Of a stretch of 64,000 nucleotides of DNA, positions 62,424 through 64,000 are shown in pieces. Below the pieces are notes generated by a model. That model was not told the DNA's origin, ran no database searches, and saw only the letters and a list, made by a program, of their open reading frames with translations. Source of the DNA: Yoonia vestfoldensis (lineage in GTDB: Bacteria > Pseudomonadota > Alphaproteobacteria > Rhodobacterales > Rhodobacteraceae). The number at the start of each line of letters is the position of its first letter. The stretch's first letter is position 1. Location: NCBI RefSeq assembly GCF_002158905.1, contig NZ_CP021431.1:1364001-1428000 (forward strand), in the 5' to 3' direction. Made by a program: the position numbers and the translations under genes.

Positions 62424-62538
62424 GTGCTCTCCCCCATTCTGTCTGAATTCTGTGCACAAACCGTAGGGAGTGCTCAATCGTTACGTCAATTAATGACGCA
62501 ACGTCACCTTGTCGTGATGTCGTAGCGTAACAAAATTT

Positions 62539-62556
62539 TGCAATGCTGCATTGCAG
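62539..62556. promoter_or_regulatory. Palindrome upstream of the FadL-type gene, PhaR-like
   Basis: TGCAATG-CTG-CATTGCA is a perfect 7-3-7 palindrome and contains CTGC-ATT-GCAG, the form reported for PhaR sites in Paracoccus/Rhodobacter polyhydroxybutyrate genes. It sits in the promoter region of the FadL-type gene, so a carbon-storage or fatty-acid signal is possible. Regulator not in the window. Confidence 0.45.
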
Positions 62557-62578
62557 CGCAATAAATGAACCAATGGGT

Positions 62579-63445
62579 TCAGTTTTGCACCCTGCGGCCC
62601 ACATGGCGGATATTGATGTAATTGCCCAGGAAAATCAGCACTGCTCCGGCAAAGACCAGCACTTCCAGCGGTTCATCATAAAGGACCATCCCCACCACCG
62701 CGATGGCGGGCAGGCGCACGAAATCCAGCGGCATGACGGTGCTGGCAGGCGCAAGGCTCAGTGCTTTGGTCAGGCAGAAATGCGCGACCAGCCCCGCGAC
62801 GCTGATCACCACGACCCATGGCAGGATCGCCCGCGAGGGCACCGCGATATCGCCGTCATAGCCCGCACAGACCAGCCCAAAGACCGCCTGGGTCAGCGTC
62901 AGGAAACACAGGATCGAGGTGATCCCTTCGGTCCGCGTCAGCTTGCGCGTGAAAATCGCGCTGAGTGCAAAGAACACCGCACAGCCCGCTGCGGCCAGCA
63001 ATCCGGGGCTGAGATTGGTGGGATCGGGGCGCGCCACGATCACGATACCGACAAAGCCGATCAGTGCGGCGATCAACCCCAATCCGGTCAGCCTTTCCTG
63101 CAAGATCAGCGGCGACAGCAGCATCACCCAGATCGGCGTGGTGAATTCCAGGGCAAAGACCTGCGCCAGCGGGATCGTGATGATCGCGTAAAACCACAGG
63201 TTCTGGCCGGTGAAATGGCAGATGTTGCGCAAAAGATGCAGCCGCAGCTTGCGGAACCGGATGGTGCGGATCGCCCCGGAATATGACGCAACAGCCAGCA
63301 CGATCACAATGCCGATCAGGCTGCGAAACAGCATGATCTCGAATGTGTCCAGTTCCGCGCTGACGCTGCGCCCTGCAATGGCCATGGTGGTAAAGGCGAT
63401 GATCGCGCCGATCATCCACAGGGCGGCCTGTGTCGTGTTGCTCAT
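62579..63445 (-). CDS. EamA/DMT-family transporter (second copy)
   Basis: A 288-residue inner-membrane protein with ten helices and two EamA repeats (about 5-135 and 148-280). F-T-T-P-I-W-V-M-L-L-S-P-L and L-Y-D-E-P-L-E-V-L-V-F-A-G are family-like. I use the ATG at 63445 (AGG upstream at suitable spacing); 63466 is also possible. Not closely similar to the other EamA gene at 60.3 kb by eye. Substrate unknown. Confidence 0.85.
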   Translation of the reverse strand: MSNTTQAALWMIGAIIAFTTMAIAGRSVSAELDTFEIMLFRSLIGIVIVLAVASYSGAIRTIRFRKLRLHLLRNICHFTGQNLWFYAIITIPLAQVFALEFTTPIWVMLLSPLILQERLTGLGLIAALIGFVGIVIVARPDPTNLSPGLLAAAGCAVFFALSAIFTRKLTRTEGITSILCFLTLTQAVFGLVCAGYDGDIAVPSRAILPWVVVISVAGLVAHFCLTKALSLAPASTVMPLDFVRLPAIAVVGMVLYDEPLEVLVFAGAVLIFLGNYINIRHVGRRVQN

Positions 63446-63648
63446 CTTGAAACCTGACAGGGACATCTGCGCCTTGCGCGCCGGCCCCTTTTGACAGGGT
63501 GGGGTGATTTTGCAAGCGCCGGCCCAAGGCGCAACAGCGCGGCGGCTGCGGCTGCGCGGGCGTCGGGCGGGCCGATCCGGCCGCTTGGACAAACCGGCGC
63601 TGGCTGGATTATCCATTGCTTTCAATGCGTTGAAAAAACTTCTGCCGC

Positions 63649-63663
63649 TTAAGCGGTTCTTAA
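63649..63663. promoter_or_regulatory. CtrA-type box upstream of the chemotaxis receptor gene
   Basis: TTAA-GCGGTTC-TTAA is a perfect TTAA-N7-TTAA full CtrA site, 52 bases before the receptor's ATG. In Rhodobacterales CtrA mainly controls motility and chemotaxis genes, so the match fits its target. Confidence 0.65.
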
Positions 63664-63715
63664 TCGCTCTGGGGGATAACACCCCTGATCTGATTGTTCG
63701 GTGTGAGAGGTATTT

Positions 63716-64000
63716 ATGCGCAATCTCAGTTCTATCCCCCTGTCCCGCAAGCTACCTGTCATTATCGCAGGTATCGGCCTGGCCGCGGCTGTCGCTGTGT
63801 CCGTGCTTAGCTATTATGATTTTCGCAAAACGATGCTGGAATCGGCCACGGCCAATTTCGAAGTCATCGCCGATGAACGCGGCATGGGCATCGAAACCTG
63901 GCTGGACGAGCTTGATCGCAATATGCAGGCCTATGCCAACATGCCAACCATCATTGATGCGGCGCAGGCGCTGTCATCCTCTTTCGGCATGTTGGACAAT
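63716..64000 (+). CDS. Methyl-accepting chemotaxis protein (5' part only)
   Basis: The first 95 codons are present; the gene runs off the right edge. The start ATG follows GAGAGG. The N terminus shows the typical L-S-R-K-L-P-V-I-I-A-G-I-G-L start with a membrane helix (about 14-35), then S-Y-Y-D-F-R and the beginning of a periplasmic sensing domain (D-E-R-G-M-G-I-E-T-W-L-D-E-L). Family call is by this N-terminal pattern; the HAMP and signalling domains lie outside the window. Confidence 0.8.
   Translation, partial: MRNLSSIPLSRKLPVIIAGIGLAAAVAVSVLSYYDFRKTMLESATANFEVIADERGMGIETWLDELDRNMQAYANMPTIIDAAQALSSSFGMLDN

Overview
The window looks like an ordinary chromosomal segment of a GC-rich alphaproteobacterium of the order Rhodobacterales, probably a Roseobacter-group member. 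Four things support this: a two-piece (circularly permuted) tmRNA gene; a trgA-cysK neighbourhood as described in Rhodobacter; LpxI in place of LpxH in the lipid A pathway; and regulatory sites that look like FnrL, CtrA and PhaR boxes. Genes are tightly packed, with many 4-bp ATGA or 1-bp overlaps. I see no insertion sequence, prophage, CRISPR array or rRNA operon. One tRNA (Ser-GGA) and one tmRNA are present. Genus assignment is not possible from the sequence alone.

Layout. 1-5.1 kb (minus strand): a secreted protein cut by the window edge, the permuted tmRNA, a DUF4345 membrane protein, hemN with an FnrL-like site, a copper group (SenC/Sco, PCuAC, DUF2946-like) and an orphan PotD-like binding protein. 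5.2-16.9 kb (plus): the DUF2182/DUF1326 pair; an overlapping set of AcuI-like reductase, class V aminotransferase-fold protein and photolyase; a CFA synthase-like methyltransferase; trgA-cysK; an MscS channel, an AlaX editing protein and an M35-type protease. 16.9-25 kb (minus): an AI-2E-family exporter, then a six-gene operon of Usp, TctC, TctB, TctA, an oxalate-CoA-ligase-like enzyme and a ketopantoate-reductase-like enzyme. 25.3-27.9 kb: a stress island of four small transcription units (SDR, PRC-barrel, DUF3309-like, DUF3008), each behind a GGAAC-N16/17-GTT promoter of EcfG/ECF type. 27.9-33.5 kb (minus): a complete seven-gene Mrp/Mnh cation/proton antiporter operon.

33.7-44.8 kb: a Tat-exported DUF882 protein; lpxD with a dedicated acyl carrier protein and ketosynthase; an IalB-like protein; a probable small RNA; a CorC-xerD-hypothetical operon divergent from aroK-aroB; ssb. 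44.9-48.6 kb: a Tat-exported peptide-type binding protein, an AraC regulator and miaA. 48.6-60.4 kb (plus): a long envelope and translation superoperon, pyrH-frr-uppS-cdsA-dxr-rseP-bamA-skp-fabZ-lpxA-lpxI-lpxB. 60.3-64 kb: two EamA-family transporters, a FadL-type porin, and the start of a chemotaxis receptor behind a perfect CtrA box.

How the genes work together: the 48.6-60.4 kb operon couples UMP kinase and ribosome recycling to isoprenoid (dxr, uppS), phospholipid (cdsA), outer-membrane protein (rseP, bamA, skp) and lipid A (fabZ, lpxA, lpxI, lpxB) synthesis. lpxD, usually in such a cluster, lies 21 kb away beside its own ACP and ketosynthase, which suggests a specialised acyl supply. I found no clearly unprecedented multi-gene system. 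The most interesting observations are the ECF-type promoter island, the lpxD-ACP-ketosynthase unit, the Tct/oxalyl-CoA-type operon, the short-start MnhA, the candidate small RNA at 37.9 kb and the tmRNA, whose locus is covered by spurious antisense reading frames.
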